Assembly: GCA_009783555.1 (NCBI GenBank)
Contig: WRDH01000005.1
Coordinates: 29,235 to 93,234 of the forward strand
Direction: 5' to 3'
Source: Oscillospiraceae bacterium
Lineage (GTDB): Bacteria; Bacillota; Clostridia; Oscillospirales; Oscillospiraceae
DNA: 64,000 nucleotides
The position numbers were made by a program, and so were the translations under genes. Below the pieces are notes generated by a model. It was not told the DNA's origin. It did no database searches and saw only the letters and a program-made list of their open reading frames with translations. Position 1 is the stretch's first letter. Every line of letters begins with the position of its first letter. Shown piece by piece: positions 16,939 through 26,754 of this stretch.

Positions 16939-17835
16939 TTACCCGCCGATTGTTACCGCAAGACCCATATTCCTTGCAATATTCGCTGCATATTCGGCGA
17001 GATCATCCGAGCATTCCGGGGTGCCTTCCATCATCTCTATCATACCAAGGCTTGCGTATTTTCCCGCGCCGAGCTTGTGGTATTTGATTAAATCAACCTT
17101 AACATGACGACCGAGACTTTTTACAAACTTCAAGCGTCCGATAATTTCATCATCACTGTCGTTTACACCCGGAACGAGAATCATGCGGACAGTCATATCC
17201 TTGCCCATATCGGCAACTCTCATCGCATTTTCCAAAATCAATTGATTATCCACACCTGTATAACGCTTATGCAATGTCCGGTTTAAAGTCTTTATATCAT
17301 ACAAAACAAGATCGACGGCCGCAACCAGCGGAGCAAGCTTCTCCCACGGAAAATACCCTGCTGTATCCAAAGCGACATGCACTTCCGAATCTCTTAGTTC
17401 AAGGGCAACATTGTAGAAAAACTCCGCTTGCAGACCGGCATCACCACCTGAGAAGGTGACACCGCCGCCGGACCGGTCATAAAATACCTTGTCGCGCAAA
17501 AGCCCTGAAACAAGTTCCTTTACCGTAACAATGCCGCCGATACGCTCGTATGCATCATAATAACATACAACGGAACATTCTTCAAGATTAGCCGCTTCAC
17601 GGTCAATATCGCAGCCATCGTCCGTCAGGCGGATGGAGCCGCCGGACATTGCGACACAAGCACCGCATCCGACACATCTGCGAGGATGATAAAGAAACTT
17701 GGTCGCATCACCTATAAGCTCGGGGTTTGCACACCACAGGCACTTCAAAGGACAGCCGACGGCAAACACGGTGGTTCGCACACCCGGACCATCCTTGGTA
17801 GAGTATCTTTGAAGTTTTGAAATAAAACCATCCAT
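16939..17835 (-). CDS. Glycyl-radical enzyme activating protein, radical SAM family
   Basis: Radical SAM protein with Cx3Cx2C at C28, C32, C35 (GCPLKCLWC) and an inserted ferredoxin-like region starting CVGCGAC (54-60). That is the arrangement of activases for pyruvate formate-lyase-like enzymes other than PFL itself. SGGD replaces the usual GGE/GGD SAM-binding motif. It would install a glycyl radical on a partner enzyme, but no glycyl-radical enzyme is in the window, so the substrate is unknown. The gene is 8 bp downstream of the AI-2E family gene. Confidence 0.85.
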   Translation of the reverse strand: MDGFISKLQRYSTKDGPGVRTTVFAVGCPLKCLWCANPELIGDATKFLYHPRRCVGCGACVAMSGGSIRLTDDGCDIDREAANLEECSVVCYYDAYERIGGIVTVKELVSGLLRDKVFYDRSGGGVTFSGGDAGLQAEFFYNVALELRDSEVHVALDTAGYFPWEKLAPLVAAVDLVLYDIKTLNRTLHKRYTGVDNQLILENAMRVADMGKDMTVRMILVPGVNDSDDEIIGRLKFVKSLGRHVKVDLIKYHKLGAGKYASLGMIEMMEGTPECSDDLAEYAANIARNMGLAVTIGG

Positions 17836-17843
17836 AAATCTGT

Positions 17844-19016
17844 TTAAGCAGTCGGCACATCGGGTTTATCATCATGCGCACTATCCGCTTTAGCCTTTTC
17901 ATGCTCTGTCGATGCAATGTATTCGTTTAGGATCTGTTTAATAATTACGGCTACGGGCACGGCTAAAAACATACCGACTATGTTAAAGTAAGCACCGCCG
18001 ATAACAACTGCGATAATAACAAGAATTGGGCTGACCTTCAGTGAAGACTTCATTATTCTCGGCTCGATGAAGTTTCCGTCAAGCTGGTGGAATACCAGCA
18101 GGCAGAGCATAACGTACAGCCCCGTATTCAAATCAGTGGTAATAAGGGTTATTGCACTGATAATAAAGGCAGAAATAATCGAACCGAGATATGGGATAAA
18201 ATTAAACGCGCCCGCAATCAACCCCAGCAGCAAAGCATAGGGAACGTTGAAGATCAATAAGATTGTGGTCGCCGCGGCAAAGTTAATCAAGCTGTCAAGA
18301 CCCTTGCTTGCGATAAATGTAAATAGAACTTTATTTATCTGGCTTAGATATTTAATGACTGCATTTACTCTCTTGTCACGCTTAAAAACAGCCGCATTCA
18401 AACGCATGAAGAAACTGCCTATTCTCTCTCTGTCCAAAAGAATATATAGTGAAATAACCAGACCCATTATCATACTGAAAACGCCGCCCGCAAACCCCAT
18501 TACACCTTGCGCAACCTGTCCGATTCCGTCAATATTTACAAGTGAGTTTACAATATCGCCGGATGAGTTTTGTATAATGTCGGGAATGTTTAACGTAACC
18601 CAAATTGAATCCGCCGGCAAATTATTGAAGTAGTCCATAACATCAGTAATATAACCGGGAATACTGTTGACAAGAGACAATACATTTTCAGTAACAATTG
18701 GCACAACAAAGCTTAAAATGAACACTATCAGTCCAAGCAACAGTACAAAAACAATAACTGTGCTGAAGCCTCTTGCATGTTTGGAGATAAATAATATTTT
18801 CACTTTTTTCAGAAGTTTTTCAACAGCATGGTGCGGAATGTAAAGAAAATAAGAAAATAAAATCCCGTACAGTAAAGGAGAAATAATAAAAAGAAACCCA
18901 CCGATAGCAGCGGTGATTTGCCCGAGATTGTCAATGGTTTTATATATAATCATCAAAATAACGGCAATTATACATATAGGAAGCCACTTGGCTAATTCAA
19001 AACCTTCTCTTTTCAT
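17844..19016 (-). CDS. AI-2E family transporter (PF01594 permease)
   Basis: 390-residue polytopic membrane protein. Seven to eight hydrophobic spans are visible, with the conserved central PYLGSIIS and the FHQLDGNFIEPRIM loop typical of the family. Members include the AI-2 exporter TqsA and Na+/H+ antiporters, so the cargo cannot be fixed from sequence. The cytoplasmic tail is charged. It starts with MKREGFELAKW, preceded by GAGAG. It diverges from hppA across a ~260-bp promoter region. Confidence 0.88.
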   Translation of the reverse strand: MKREGFELAKWLPICIIAVILMIIYKTIDNLGQITAAIGGFLFIISPLLYGILFSYFLYIPHHAVEKLLKKVKILFISKHARGFSTVIVFVLLLGLIVFILSFVVPIVTENVLSLVNSIPGYITDVMDYFNNLPADSIWVTLNIPDIIQNSSGDIVNSLVNIDGIGQVAQGVMGFAGGVFSMIMGLVISLYILLDRERIGSFFMRLNAAVFKRDKRVNAVIKYLSQINKVLFTFIASKGLDSLINFAAATTILLIFNVPYALLLGLIAGAFNFIPYLGSIISAFIISAITLITTDLNTGLYVMLCLLVFHQLDGNFIEPRIMKSSLKVSPILVIIAVVIGGAYFNIVGMFLAVPVAVIIKQILNEYIASTEHEKAKADSAHDDKPDVPTA

Positions 19017-19170
19017 TCAACTCATCTCTCCATTCGTCGTACACGTTTAATCTATGTTAAATCCGAATCATTGTACCACGATAGTGAGCATTTGTCCATT
19101 GTTGGCACCTATAATAAGCAATGCTCAAGAATAATGTATATTTTTATAACTAAAAAATGCTCTTTTGCTA

Positions 19171-19198
19171 TTGCATTTGAAAAAAACGGTGGTAGAAT
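19171..19198 (+). promoter_or_regulatory. Probable hppA promoter
   Basis: TTGCAT (19171-19176), 16-bp spacer, TAGAAT (19193-19198), about 75 bp before the hppA start. Confidence 0.5.
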
Positions 19199-19274
19199 GG
19201 TAAGCGGTGAATTTTGGCATTTATGCCTTAACACCGTAATTTATGTCCACATTACATCTTGGAGGTACGGAAAA

Positions 19275-21416
19275 TTGGCTATTGAGAATCTATTCTGGCT
19301 GGGTTATGTCGGAGCCTTTGGAGGTCTGCTGTTTGCGTTTATTCAGATACGCAAGGTTATGGCATACCCTGAAGGCAGCGAAAAAATGGTGAAGATATCG
19401 GAAGCCATACGCCAAGGCGCAAACGCATACATGTATAGGCAATACACGACGGTCACTATATTTTTCCTGTCAATGTTTATATTGCTTATGATATTGTCGA
19501 TTTTCGGGCTTGTTAATCAGTTTACACCATACGCATTCATAACAGGTGGTTTTTTTACAGGTCTATCCGGTTTCATAGGCATGAGGATAGCAACATATGC
19601 AAACGTACGTACTGCAAATGCAGCACAAACAGGGTTAAACAAAGCACTTCGTGTAGCGTTTTCATCGGGTTCTGTAATGGGATTTGTTGTCAACGGGCTG
19701 GGGCTTCTCGATCTTACAACATGGTTTTTACTTCTCAAGTTTGTATTCAAAGTAAGTGATGCCGATATAGCGCAGACAATGGTCACATTCGGCATGGGTA
19801 TCGCATCTATGGCAATGTTTGCCCGCGTTGGTGGCGGGATCTTCACAAAAGCGGCAGACGTAGGAGCTGACCTTGTCGGTAAAGTCGAAGCCGGAATTCC
19901 GGAGGACGATCCGAGAAATCCTGCAGTTATAGCAGATAATGTCGGCGACAATGTCGGTGACGTTGCCGGTATGGGCGCAGACCTTTACGAGTCAAACTCA
20001 AATGCGATTGTAGCGACGATAGCACTTGGATTTGCGGCGGGATATGGATATGCGGGCTTCCTACTGCCGATTCTTGTATCGACGGTAGGTGTGATATGCT
20101 CTATAATCGGGACATTCTTTGTAAGGACAAAAGAAAAAGCAAACCAGAAGTCACTGCTTCGTTCGCTTCACTCAGGTGTATTTGTAGCAGGCGGTTTGGC
20201 GGCACTTGCAACAATACCTCTTACCCTATGGCTCTCGCACGCTTCAGGTCCTGATATGTGGAGTATCAGATGGGGAATGCTCATTGCTGTATTCGCAGGC
20301 ATCGTATCCGGATTTATAGTCAGTTACTCCACAGAACATTTCACCTCAGACGCAGCTAAGCCAACGCGCGATTTGGCTCAATCAAGCGAGACGGGAACAG
20401 CAACACTTATGATAGGCGGTCTTTCACTGGGAATGAAATCAACCGCAGGACCAATCCTTGCTGTATCAATAGCAGCGATTATCAGCTTCACGGTATCAGG
20501 CGGATTTGCCGGAAATGAAATGGCAGGGCTTTACAGCATAGGACTCGCCGCAGTCGCGATGCTTGCGACCAATGCGATAATCCTCGCAACCGATGCTTTC
20601 GGGCCCGTTGCCGATAACGCGGGTGGAATTGCCGAAATGGCAAAGCTTCCTCCGGAAGTACGCGAACGCACAGACGCGCTCGACTCACTCGGAAACACAA
20701 CAGCCGCAACCGGTAAAGGCTTTGCAATAAGCTCAACGGCATTTACAGCTCTTGCGCTTCTTGCTGCATATGTCAATGAAGCAAACACTTCGCTTGGAGC
20801 TTTGGGACTGGCAGAGCTTGACTTACGCCTGACGAACCCTGCAGTGCTTATTGGACTGTTCGTTGGCGGCGCACTGGCATTCGTATTCGCTGCATTTTGT
20901 ATCTCAGGTGTGCATAGAGCAGCACAAAGCGTTGTTATAGAAGTCAGGCGCCAATTCAGAGAAATTGCCGGCCTAATGGAAGGCACAGCCGACGCCGATT
21001 ATGCAAAGTGTGTTGATATATGCACCATTAACGCTCAAAAAGAAATGATAGCTCCGTCAATCCTCGCAGTTCTTGCACCAATAGTAACAGGTCTGGTCTT
21101 GGGTCCGGCAGGTGTTGTGGGTATGCTCGGCGGTGTTATTGCATCAGGCTTCTGTATGGCAATATTTATGCTAAACGCAGGCGGCGCGTGGGATAATGCA
21201 AAAAAATACATCGAAGCCGGAAACCACGAAGGCAAAGGCAGCGACAATCACAAAGCCGCCGTAATAGGCGACACCGTAGGCGACCCCTTGAAAGACACAG
21301 CAGGTCCGTCCTTCAACATCTTAATTACTCTGGCATCAACAGTTTCAATAGTCTTCGTAGGTGTAGCAACGAGGTTCTCAATAATTGATTTGATCAGAAA
21401 CATCAGTATCGGGTAA
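19275..21416 (+). CDS. hppA: Membrane-bound proton/sodium-translocating pyrophosphatase, K+-dependent type
   Basis: Couples PPi hydrolysis to ion pumping. A TTG start at 19275 is preferred: GGAGG lies nine bases upstream and the protein then begins at the first membrane helix (AIENLFWLGYVG); the upstream frame to 19071 covers the promoter. About 713 residues, some 16 helices. The PPi site DVGADLVGKVE is near 195-205, followed by DNVGDNVGDVAGMGADLYES. GNTTAATGKG (~472) carries Ala where K+-independent pumps have Lys, so it is K+-dependent. Whether H+ or Na+ is pumped is not settled. It salvages PPi energy in an anaerobe. Confidence 0.95.
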   Translation: MAIENLFWLGYVGAFGGLLFAFIQIRKVMAYPEGSEKMVKISEAIRQGANAYMYRQYTTVTIFFLSMFILLMILSIFGLVNQFTPYAFITGGFFTGLSGFIGMRIATYANVRTANAAQTGLNKALRVAFSSGSVMGFVVNGLGLLDLTTWFLLLKFVFKVSDADIAQTMVTFGMGIASMAMFARVGGGIFTKAADVGADLVGKVEAGIPEDDPRNPAVIADNVGDNVGDVAGMGADLYESNSNAIVATIALGFAAGYGYAGFLLPILVSTVGVICSIIGTFFVRTKEKANQKSLLRSLHSGVFVAGGLAALATIPLTLWLSHASGPDMWSIRWGMLIAVFAGIVSGFIVSYSTEHFTSDAAKPTRDLAQSSETGTATLMIGGLSLGMKSTAGPILAVSIAAIISFTVSGGFAGNEMAGLYSIGLAAVAMLATNAIILATDAFGPVADNAGGIAEMAKLPPEVRERTDALDSLGNTTAATGKGFAISSTAFTALALLAAYVNEANTSLGALGLAELDLRLTNPAVLIGLFVGGALAFVFAAFCISGVHRAAQSVVIEVRRQFREIAGLMEGTADADYAKCVDICTINAQKEMIAPSILAVLAPIVTGLVLGPAGVVGMLGGVIASGFCMAIFMLNAGGAWDNAKKYIEAGNHEGKGSDNHKAAVIGDTVGDPLKDTAGPSFNILITLASTVSIVFVGVATRFSIIDLIRNISIG

Positions 21417-21421
21417 ACATA

Positions 21422-21451
21422 GTAGGGGCGACCGAGGGCGGTCGCCCCTAC
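21422..21451. terminator. Perfect 13-bp hairpin between convergent hppA and hydrogenase genes (repeat family E)
   Basis: GTAGGGGCGACCG pairs with CGGTCGCCCCTAC around an AGGG loop. It lies 5 bp after both gene ends, so it could end transcription from both sides, although neither side has a clear T-run. One arm is repeated exactly inside tcdA at 30408-30420. Confidence 0.7.
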
Positions 21452-21455
21452 ATCC

Positions 21456-23204
21456 CTAAAACACATTACGCTTTGCATTGGTCGTATGCAGGATGTGGTG
21501 TGCTTTTTCGCTGCCGGGTACTCCAAGGAATTCCTCATACAACACTTTTATTTCCGGGTTTTCAAACGACTTGCGCAAGGGGAGACCTTCGTCTGCCTTA
21601 TAGATTGCTTTTGTTCTTACGGCAACCAAATCTACGTTGTTGCGTATCGTGTCGCTTTGGTTTGGTTGACCGCCGCCGTTTATGCAGCCGCCGGGGCATG
21701 CCATTATTTCAATCATGTGGAATTCTTCCGTACCGTTTTTAACAGCATCCAGCAACTCTCTGGCATTGGCAAGCCCCGATGCGACAGCGACTTTAACATC
21801 CATACCCGCAATCTTATATGTTGCGCGTCTTACACCATCGGGACCCCTGACTTCGTTGAAGTTCACTACTTCAAAATTCTCGTCAAGCCAATGGCTTGCC
21901 GTTCTAAGTGATGCTTCCAGGACGCCGCCTGTTGCGCCGAAGATGACACCCGCGCCGCTTACAGTTCCGAAAGGATTGTCAAACTCCTCGTCCGGCAGGT
22001 TTACAAAGTTAATCCCGTCAGCTTTAATCATGCGCGCAAGCTCCCGTGTTGTGATTGCAACATCCACATCAGGTACACCGGCTGCGGATTGGTTGTCACA
22101 TCCGAGTTCAAATTTCTTCGCGGTGCAAGGTATGACGGAAACAACAAAAACATCCTTCGGGTCGAGGTTATTCTTTTCGGCGAAGTAGGTTTTAAGCATT
22201 GCACCGAACATTTGCTGCGGTGATTTACAGGTTGACAGGTTTGATATCAGTTCAGGGTAATAATGCTCACAAAACTTGACCCATCCCGGTGAGCAAGATG
22301 TAATGATAGGAAGCTTTCCGCCCGTTTTCACACGGTCAAGGAACTCATGCGCCTCTTCCATAATAGTCAGGTCAGCGGTCAATGCCATGTCATAAACCCC
22401 GTCAAAACCCATACGCTTTAATGCGGCGGCAAGTTTTCCTGTGACGATGGAGCCAAGCGGCATATCAAAGGCTTCGCCGAGTGTTACTCTTATTGAGGGA
22501 GCGGCAAAGACAAATACCTTTTTATCCGGGTCTGCAATAGCATCCAGGACTTTTTTCGTATCATCCTTTTCGGTCAATGCACCCGTCGGGCAAACAACAG
22601 TACACTGCCCGCAGTATACGCATGGGGCTTCTTCGAGAGTATGACCGAATGCACAACTGATGTTGGTCTTAAAACCTCTGTAAACAGCATCAATAACCGA
22701 AACGGATTGCACATCAGAGCAAGCTGCTATACAACGTCTGCAAAGCACACATTTCGTGTTATCACGTACAAGAGCGGGAGATTTGTCATCAATTTCATAG
22801 TGGTGAGTCATGCCTTGGAAGGTATTTTCATCAACACCGTAATCATGACAAAGAGTTTGCAATTGACAACTGCCGCTTCTTACGCAAGAGAGACATTCTC
22901 TTTTATGGTCCGAAACCAGAAGTTCTAATGTGTGCTTGCGCGATTCTCTGATTACGGGAGTATTGGTTTGTACTTCCATGCCGTCAAAAATCGGGAATAC
23001 GCATGCCGCAACCAGCGCGCGTCCTCCTTTGACTTCGGCAAGACAAATCCTGCACGCACCGATTTCACATAATCCTTTCATGTAACAGAGCGTGGGAATA
23101 TCGATGTTTGCGTATTTTGCCGCTTCCAAAATCGTAAGATTTTCCGGTACCTGGAGCGACACGTTGTTTATCTTGATATTAACCATTTTCGTTTCCATTA
23201 TCAC
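21456..23204 (-). CDS. hndD: NAD(P)-linked [FeFe]-hydrogenase catalytic subunit (HndD/HydA, group A)
   Basis: H2-activating subunit of a bifurcating hydrogenase. N-terminal [2Fe-2S] domain (CYMKGLCEIGACRIC), the His-ligated cluster Hx3Cx2Cx5C (HKRECLSCVRSGSC), two [4Fe-4S] clusters (CVLCRRCIAAC, CVYCGQCTVVC), then the H-cluster domain. The H-cluster motifs are TSCSPGW (where many enzymes have TSCCPxW), PCTAKKFE and MACPGGCINGGGQP. A C-terminal small-subunit-like tail follows. GTG start with GGAG upstream. Last gene of the hydrogenase operon, 14 bp after hndC. Confidence 0.95.
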   Translation of the reverse strand: MIMETKMVNIKINNVSLQVPENLTILEAAKYANIDIPTLCYMKGLCEIGACRICLAEVKGGRALVAACVFPIFDGMEVQTNTPVIRESRKHTLELLVSDHKRECLSCVRSGSCQLQTLCHDYGVDENTFQGMTHHYEIDDKSPALVRDNTKCVLCRRCIAACSDVQSVSVIDAVYRGFKTNISCAFGHTLEEAPCVYCGQCTVVCPTGALTEKDDTKKVLDAIADPDKKVFVFAAPSIRVTLGEAFDMPLGSIVTGKLAAALKRMGFDGVYDMALTADLTIMEEAHEFLDRVKTGGKLPIITSCSPGWVKFCEHYYPELISNLSTCKSPQQMFGAMLKTYFAEKNNLDPKDVFVVSVIPCTAKKFELGCDNQSAAGVPDVDVAITTRELARMIKADGINFVNLPDEEFDNPFGTVSGAGVIFGATGGVLEASLRTASHWLDENFEVVNFNEVRGPDGVRRATYKIAGMDVKVAVASGLANARELLDAVKNGTEEFHMIEIMACPGGCINGGGQPNQSDTIRNNVDLVAVRTKAIYKADEGLPLRKSFENPEIKVLYEEFLGVPGSEKAHHILHTTNAKRNVF

Positions 23205-23218
23205 GTGCTCTCCTTTCT

Positions 23219-25015
23219 TTATTTCTTTATTATGGCGTCGAACTTACATTTTTCCATGCAGACACCGCATTTTATGCATTCTTTTTGATCTATAACATGT
23301 ATTTCCTTGACCTTACCGGATATACAGTGGACGGGACAGACCTTTGCACAAAGTGTACATCCTATACATTTCTCCGGCACTACAACGTATTGCAATAAGT
23401 CTTTGCATATACCGGCGGGACATTTTTTTTCATAAACATGCGCTTTGTATTCATCCTTAAAGTATTTATACATTGATATGACAGGGTTTGATGCTGTCTG
23501 ACCCAATGCGCAAAGCGAAGATTTCGATATATGGGTACATAACATTTCCATTTTATCGAGATCTTCAGGTTTTCCATGACCCGACGTGATTTTTTCAAGT
23601 ATTTCTGATAAACGCTTTGTACCTATTCGGCAGGGACTGCATTTTCCGCAAGATTCTTCAACTGTAAAATCAAGGAAAAACTTCGCCATGTCAACCATAC
23701 AATTATCTTCATCCATTACTATAAGACCGCCGGAACCCATCATAGAGCCGACTGCCGCAAGGTTTTCATAGTCTATAGGCACATCAAAATGTACATTGGG
23801 GATACATCCTCCGGACGGTCCACCCGTCTGCGCGGCTTTGAATTTCTTTCCGTTTGGAACGCCGCCGCCGATTTCTTCTACGATTTCACGCATTGTGATT
23901 CCCATCGGAACTTCGACAAGCCCGACGTTTGTAACATTTCCGCCAAGCGCAAAAACCTTTGTACCCTTGGATTTCTCTGTTCCCATTGACGAGAACCAAT
24001 CTGCACCCTTGAGCATGATTTGCGGAATATTAGCAAAAGTCTCAACATTATTAAGAACGGTGGGTTTACCAAACAGTCCTTTTACGGCGGGGAAAGGAGG
24101 ACGTGAGCGTGGTTCACCCCTATGTCCTTCAATTGAAAGCAACAGCGCGGGTTCTTCACCGCAAACAAAAGCCCCGGCTCCAAGACGGATTTCAAGATCA
24201 AAATCAAATCCGGAATCAAAAATGTTTTTACCCAGTAAACCGTACTCTTTTGCCTGATCAATAGCTATCTGTAAACGGTGCACGGCAATGGGGTATTCTG
24301 CACGAACGTAGACATAGCCTTGATTTGCACCGATTGCGTAAGCTGCAATACTCATAGCTTCGATTACTGCATGGGGATCGCCTTCCAAAATTGAGCGATC
24401 CATAAACGCACCCGGGTCGCCTTCGTCCGCATTAGCGCAAACATATTTTTGGTCACCTTCGGCTTTTGCGGCAAACTCCCACTTCAGCCCTGTCGGGAAT
24501 CCCGCACCACCGCGCCCGCGTAGTCCGGAAGCCTTGACTATATCAATGACCTCCTGCGGAGTCATTTCCGTCAACGCCTTGCCGAGTGCCAAATATCCGT
24601 CAAAACCGATGTATTCATCAATTACCTCCGGATCTATAACACCGCAGTTGCGCAGTGCGACACGCGTTTGCTTTTTATAGAATCCCGTTTCACTGAGAGA
24701 TTTCATCCCCTCTTCTTCGCAAACAGTTTCATGATAAAGAAGTCTCGTAACGATACGCCCTTTGAGCAGGTGTTCATCGACTATTTCCTTGCAATCTTCA
24801 GCTTTAACTTGCGCATAAAAACTGCCCTCCGGATAAATTATCATGATAGGACCGAGAGCGCATAACCCGAAACAGCCTGTGTGTACTACCTTGACTTCTT
24901 TTTCAAGCCCGACTTCCTTCAGCTCCGCTTCAAACGCGTCACTGACGGCATGACAGCCCGAAGCCACACAGCCCGTCCCGGCGCAGAGTAAAACATGAGA
25001 CCTGTATAAGTTCAT
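23219..25015 (-). CDS. hndC: Bifurcating hydrogenase flavin/Fe-S subunit, NuoF-like (HndC/HydB)
   Basis: 598-residue NuoF-type protein. An N-terminal thioredoxin-like [2Fe-2S] domain (CAGTGCVASGC, then HTGCFGLC) is followed by an FMN/NADH-binding core with GLRGRGGAGFPTG and ANADEGDPGAFMDR. The NuoF [4Fe-4S] motif is ESCGKCSPC. A C-terminal 2[4Fe-4S] ferredoxin (CIGCTLCAKVC, CIKCGVCMEKC) ends it. It takes or gives hydride at NAD(P)H and distributes electrons to ferredoxin and HndD. It sits between hndB and hndD. Confidence 0.95.
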   Translation of the reverse strand: MNLYRSHVLLCAGTGCVASGCHAVSDAFEAELKEVGLEKEVKVVHTGCFGLCALGPIMIIYPEGSFYAQVKAEDCKEIVDEHLLKGRIVTRLLYHETVCEEEGMKSLSETGFYKKQTRVALRNCGVIDPEVIDEYIGFDGYLALGKALTEMTPQEVIDIVKASGLRGRGGAGFPTGLKWEFAAKAEGDQKYVCANADEGDPGAFMDRSILEGDPHAVIEAMSIAAYAIGANQGYVYVRAEYPIAVHRLQIAIDQAKEYGLLGKNIFDSGFDFDLEIRLGAGAFVCGEEPALLLSIEGHRGEPRSRPPFPAVKGLFGKPTVLNNVETFANIPQIMLKGADWFSSMGTEKSKGTKVFALGGNVTNVGLVEVPMGITMREIVEEIGGGVPNGKKFKAAQTGGPSGGCIPNVHFDVPIDYENLAAVGSMMGSGGLIVMDEDNCMVDMAKFFLDFTVEESCGKCSPCRIGTKRLSEILEKITSGHGKPEDLDKMEMLCTHISKSSLCALGQTASNPVISMYKYFKDEYKAHVYEKKCPAGICKDLLQYVVVPEKCIGCTLCAKVCPVHCISGKVKEIHVIDQKECIKCGVCMEKCKFDAIIKK

Positions 25016-25033
25016 ATTTTGTTATTTCCTTTC

Positions 25034-25408
25034 TTATTTATCCTCATAAGCACCAATAGTGTACTCTTGCACAATATTACCGTTGATTACATGGTCGTTG
25101 ATGATTTTTGTTACTTTTTCAGGTGTAAGGTGGACATATGTAACAGGGTCTTGCCCCGGAACGATAACGTCCATAATGGGCTCCAATCTGCACATACCGA
25201 TACATCCTGTTTGTGCCAGTGTAACGTGTTCGAGGTCTTTTTTTGCCAGTTCCGCTGTGACTGCGTTTATAATCGTCCGTGCTCCTGCGGCGATTCCGCA
25301 TGTTGCCATACCGACAACTATTCTCGTTGCACTTTTGCCATCCTCTCGCATTGTTGCGTTTTGTTTCATCTTTTCTTTTATCGCGGCAAGTTCGGCTAAT
25401 GATTTCAT
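25034..25408 (-). CDS. hndB: Thioredoxin-like [2Fe-2S] subunit of the hydrogenase (HndB-like)
   Basis: 124 residues. Cys pattern MATCGIAAGA...QTGCIGMC as in HndB of NADP-reducing hydrogenases. It probably supports electron transfer next to the N-terminal domain of HndC. ATG with GGAAGGATAATAT upstream. It lies 18 bp before hndC and follows the HATPase gene by about 110 bp of non-coding sequence. Confidence 0.88.
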   Translation of the reverse strand: MKSLAELAAIKEKMKQNATMREDGKSATRIVVGMATCGIAAGARTIINAVTAELAKKDLEHVTLAQTGCIGMCRLEPIMDVIVPGQDPVTYVHLTPEKVTKIINDHVINGNIVQEYTIGAYEDK

Positions 25409-25519
25409 TTATATTATCCTTCCTTTCATTATTCTTAATATTTGCGCATTTTCAGTTCTCAATATGGCACTATCTTAAGGTTTTGTCAGTTTTCTTTACA
25501 AAAAACAGATAATTCCCGC

Positions 25520-26077
25520 CTATTTTCCTTCGCCTGACAGGCTTTTTATGTGCTCGTTGACGTATTCCGTCAAAAAAACTACTACTGAGGGGCTGTTTAG
25601 TGATGCATTTTCACTTAAAAGCACTTTAACCTCCTGTGTTGAAAACATAAACTCGTTTTCATTCACCCTATAGCGTACGATAAAATCGATTTCTGTGTTT
25701 AAAGTAACAAGTGTTATAACCGTTTCGGTCAAGTTTCCAACCGGCTGGCGGTCGATATGGCTCATAACAAAAGTAGCTGTAACGGTAGTCCCGATGCCAA
25801 GCTCTGACTTTAGCTCGAATGTTCCTCCCGTAATTTCCGCAGCTTCTTTCAGAAAAGAAATCCCGAGACCGATTTTCCTTGTCGTACGTGTTGTTACGAA
25901 CGGATTTTGAGCCGCTTTCAAAAAATCCTCACTCATACCTCTGCCATTATCACGCACCCTGATAGTTATACGGTCTGTACTGCTATCTTCCTCAACATCT
26001 ATCTCAACAAGCGTTGCCTCAGCGGCTATAGAATTTTGTGCGATATCCAAAATGTTAAGAGAAAGCTCATTCATCAT
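25520..26077 (-). CDS. HATPase_c ATP-binding protein of the hydrogenase operon
   Basis: 185 residues with a GHKL ATP-binding fold: N box LDIAQNSI, G1 box RDNGRGM, G2 GLGISFLKEA and GIGTTV. The histidine-containing dimerisation domain of a true kinase is missing. Such proteins recur in clostridial [FeFe]-hydrogenase clusters and are presumed regulatory; function unproven. The C-terminal ~70 residues match nothing I recognise. It is 5 bp after hndA. Confidence 0.75.
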   Translation of the reverse strand: MMNELSLNILDIAQNSIAAEATLVEIDVEEDSSTDRITIRVRDNGRGMSEDFLKAAQNPFVTTRTTRKIGLGISFLKEAAEITGGTFELKSELGIGTTVTATFVMSHIDRQPVGNLTETVITLVTLNTEIDFIVRYRVNENEFMFSTQEVKVLLSENASLNSPSVVVFLTEYVNEHIKSLSGEGK

Positions 26078-26082
26078 AATAA

Positions 26083-26580
26083 TTAATTATCTTTATAATT
26101 TTTCAGGATCTCCGGCACTTTGTCTGCGATTATTTTGCCGTACACGTCTTCATTTACCGAAATTACCGGTGCGAGTCCGCATGCACCGACACAGCGCGCG
26201 CCGTCTAGTGAAAATTTCATGTCTTCCGTACATTCGCCGTCTTTAATACCGAGTTCCTTTTCAAATCTCTCCATGATTTGCCCTGCGCCTATGACGTAGC
26301 AGGCTGTACCCATGCAGATTACGATTTTATATTTGCCCTTAGGCGTAAGTGAAAACTGCGAATAAAAAGTAACAACACCGTATACTTCACTTAATGAGAC
26401 ACCCATACCTTCGGAAACCATTCTTTGTACTTCCTCAGGCATATATCCGTATATACGCTGCGCCTCTTGTATAACGGGCATCAGCGCTCCTTTTTGCTCT
26501 TTATGACGTGCAATAGCTTCATAAAGCTCCTGCTCTTGCTCTTTTGTCCCTGTAAACGGAATTGCGGCGGCTTTACACAT
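26083..26580 (-). CDS. hndA: NuoE-like [2Fe-2S] subunit of the hydrogenase (HndA/HydC)
   Basis: About 165 residues from the ATG at 26580 (MCKAAAIPF), chosen because AAAGGA lies upstream; the frame extends to 26661 through the promoter. A helical N-terminal domain (QEAQRIYGYMPEE) precedes the thioredoxin-like [2Fe-2S] domain with CMGTACYV and GARCVGACGLAPV, the four usual ligands. It passes electrons between the NuoF-like flavin subunit and the hydrogenase core. Confidence 0.93.
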   Translation of the reverse strand: MCKAAAIPFTGTKEQEQELYEAIARHKEQKGALMPVIQEAQRIYGYMPEEVQRMVSEGMGVSLSEVYGVVTFYSQFSLTPKGKYKIVICMGTACYVIGAGQIMERFEKELGIKDGECTEDMKFSLDGARCVGACGLAPVISVNEDVYGKIIADKVPEILKNYKDN

Positions 26581-26632
26581 AATAATGTTCATCCTTTCAC
26601 TACTGTAACTTTTGTGTTGAAAAGCAACAACA

Positions 26633-26661
26633 ATAATAATATATACACGTAAAAAAATCAA
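26633..26661 (-). promoter_or_regulatory. Internal promoter ahead of hndA
   Basis: Minus-strand TTGATT (26661-26656), 17-bp spacer, TATTAT (26638-26633). It would let the structural hydrogenase genes be made independently of the upstream regulatory genes. Confidence 0.6.
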
Positions 26662-26702
26662 TGTAAATAATTTATAACTGCTATAAAAATAACTAACTGC
26701 CT

Positions 26703-26754
26703 CTTTGGAAATAGCTAATGGTTGCTTTGGAAATAACTAATAGCTGCTTTGGAG
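26703..26754 (-). repeat. 22-bp tandem repeat at the 3' end of the PHP gene
   Basis: Two full units beginning CTTTGGAAATA and a partial third. The repeat encodes the last residues of the PHP protein (AISYFQSNH), so the C-terminus may vary between strains. Confidence 0.7.

Noticed and set aside
20488..20986. Long antisense frames within hppA
   Set aside because: Shadows of a GC-skewed coding region, with no ribosome sites or family patterns.
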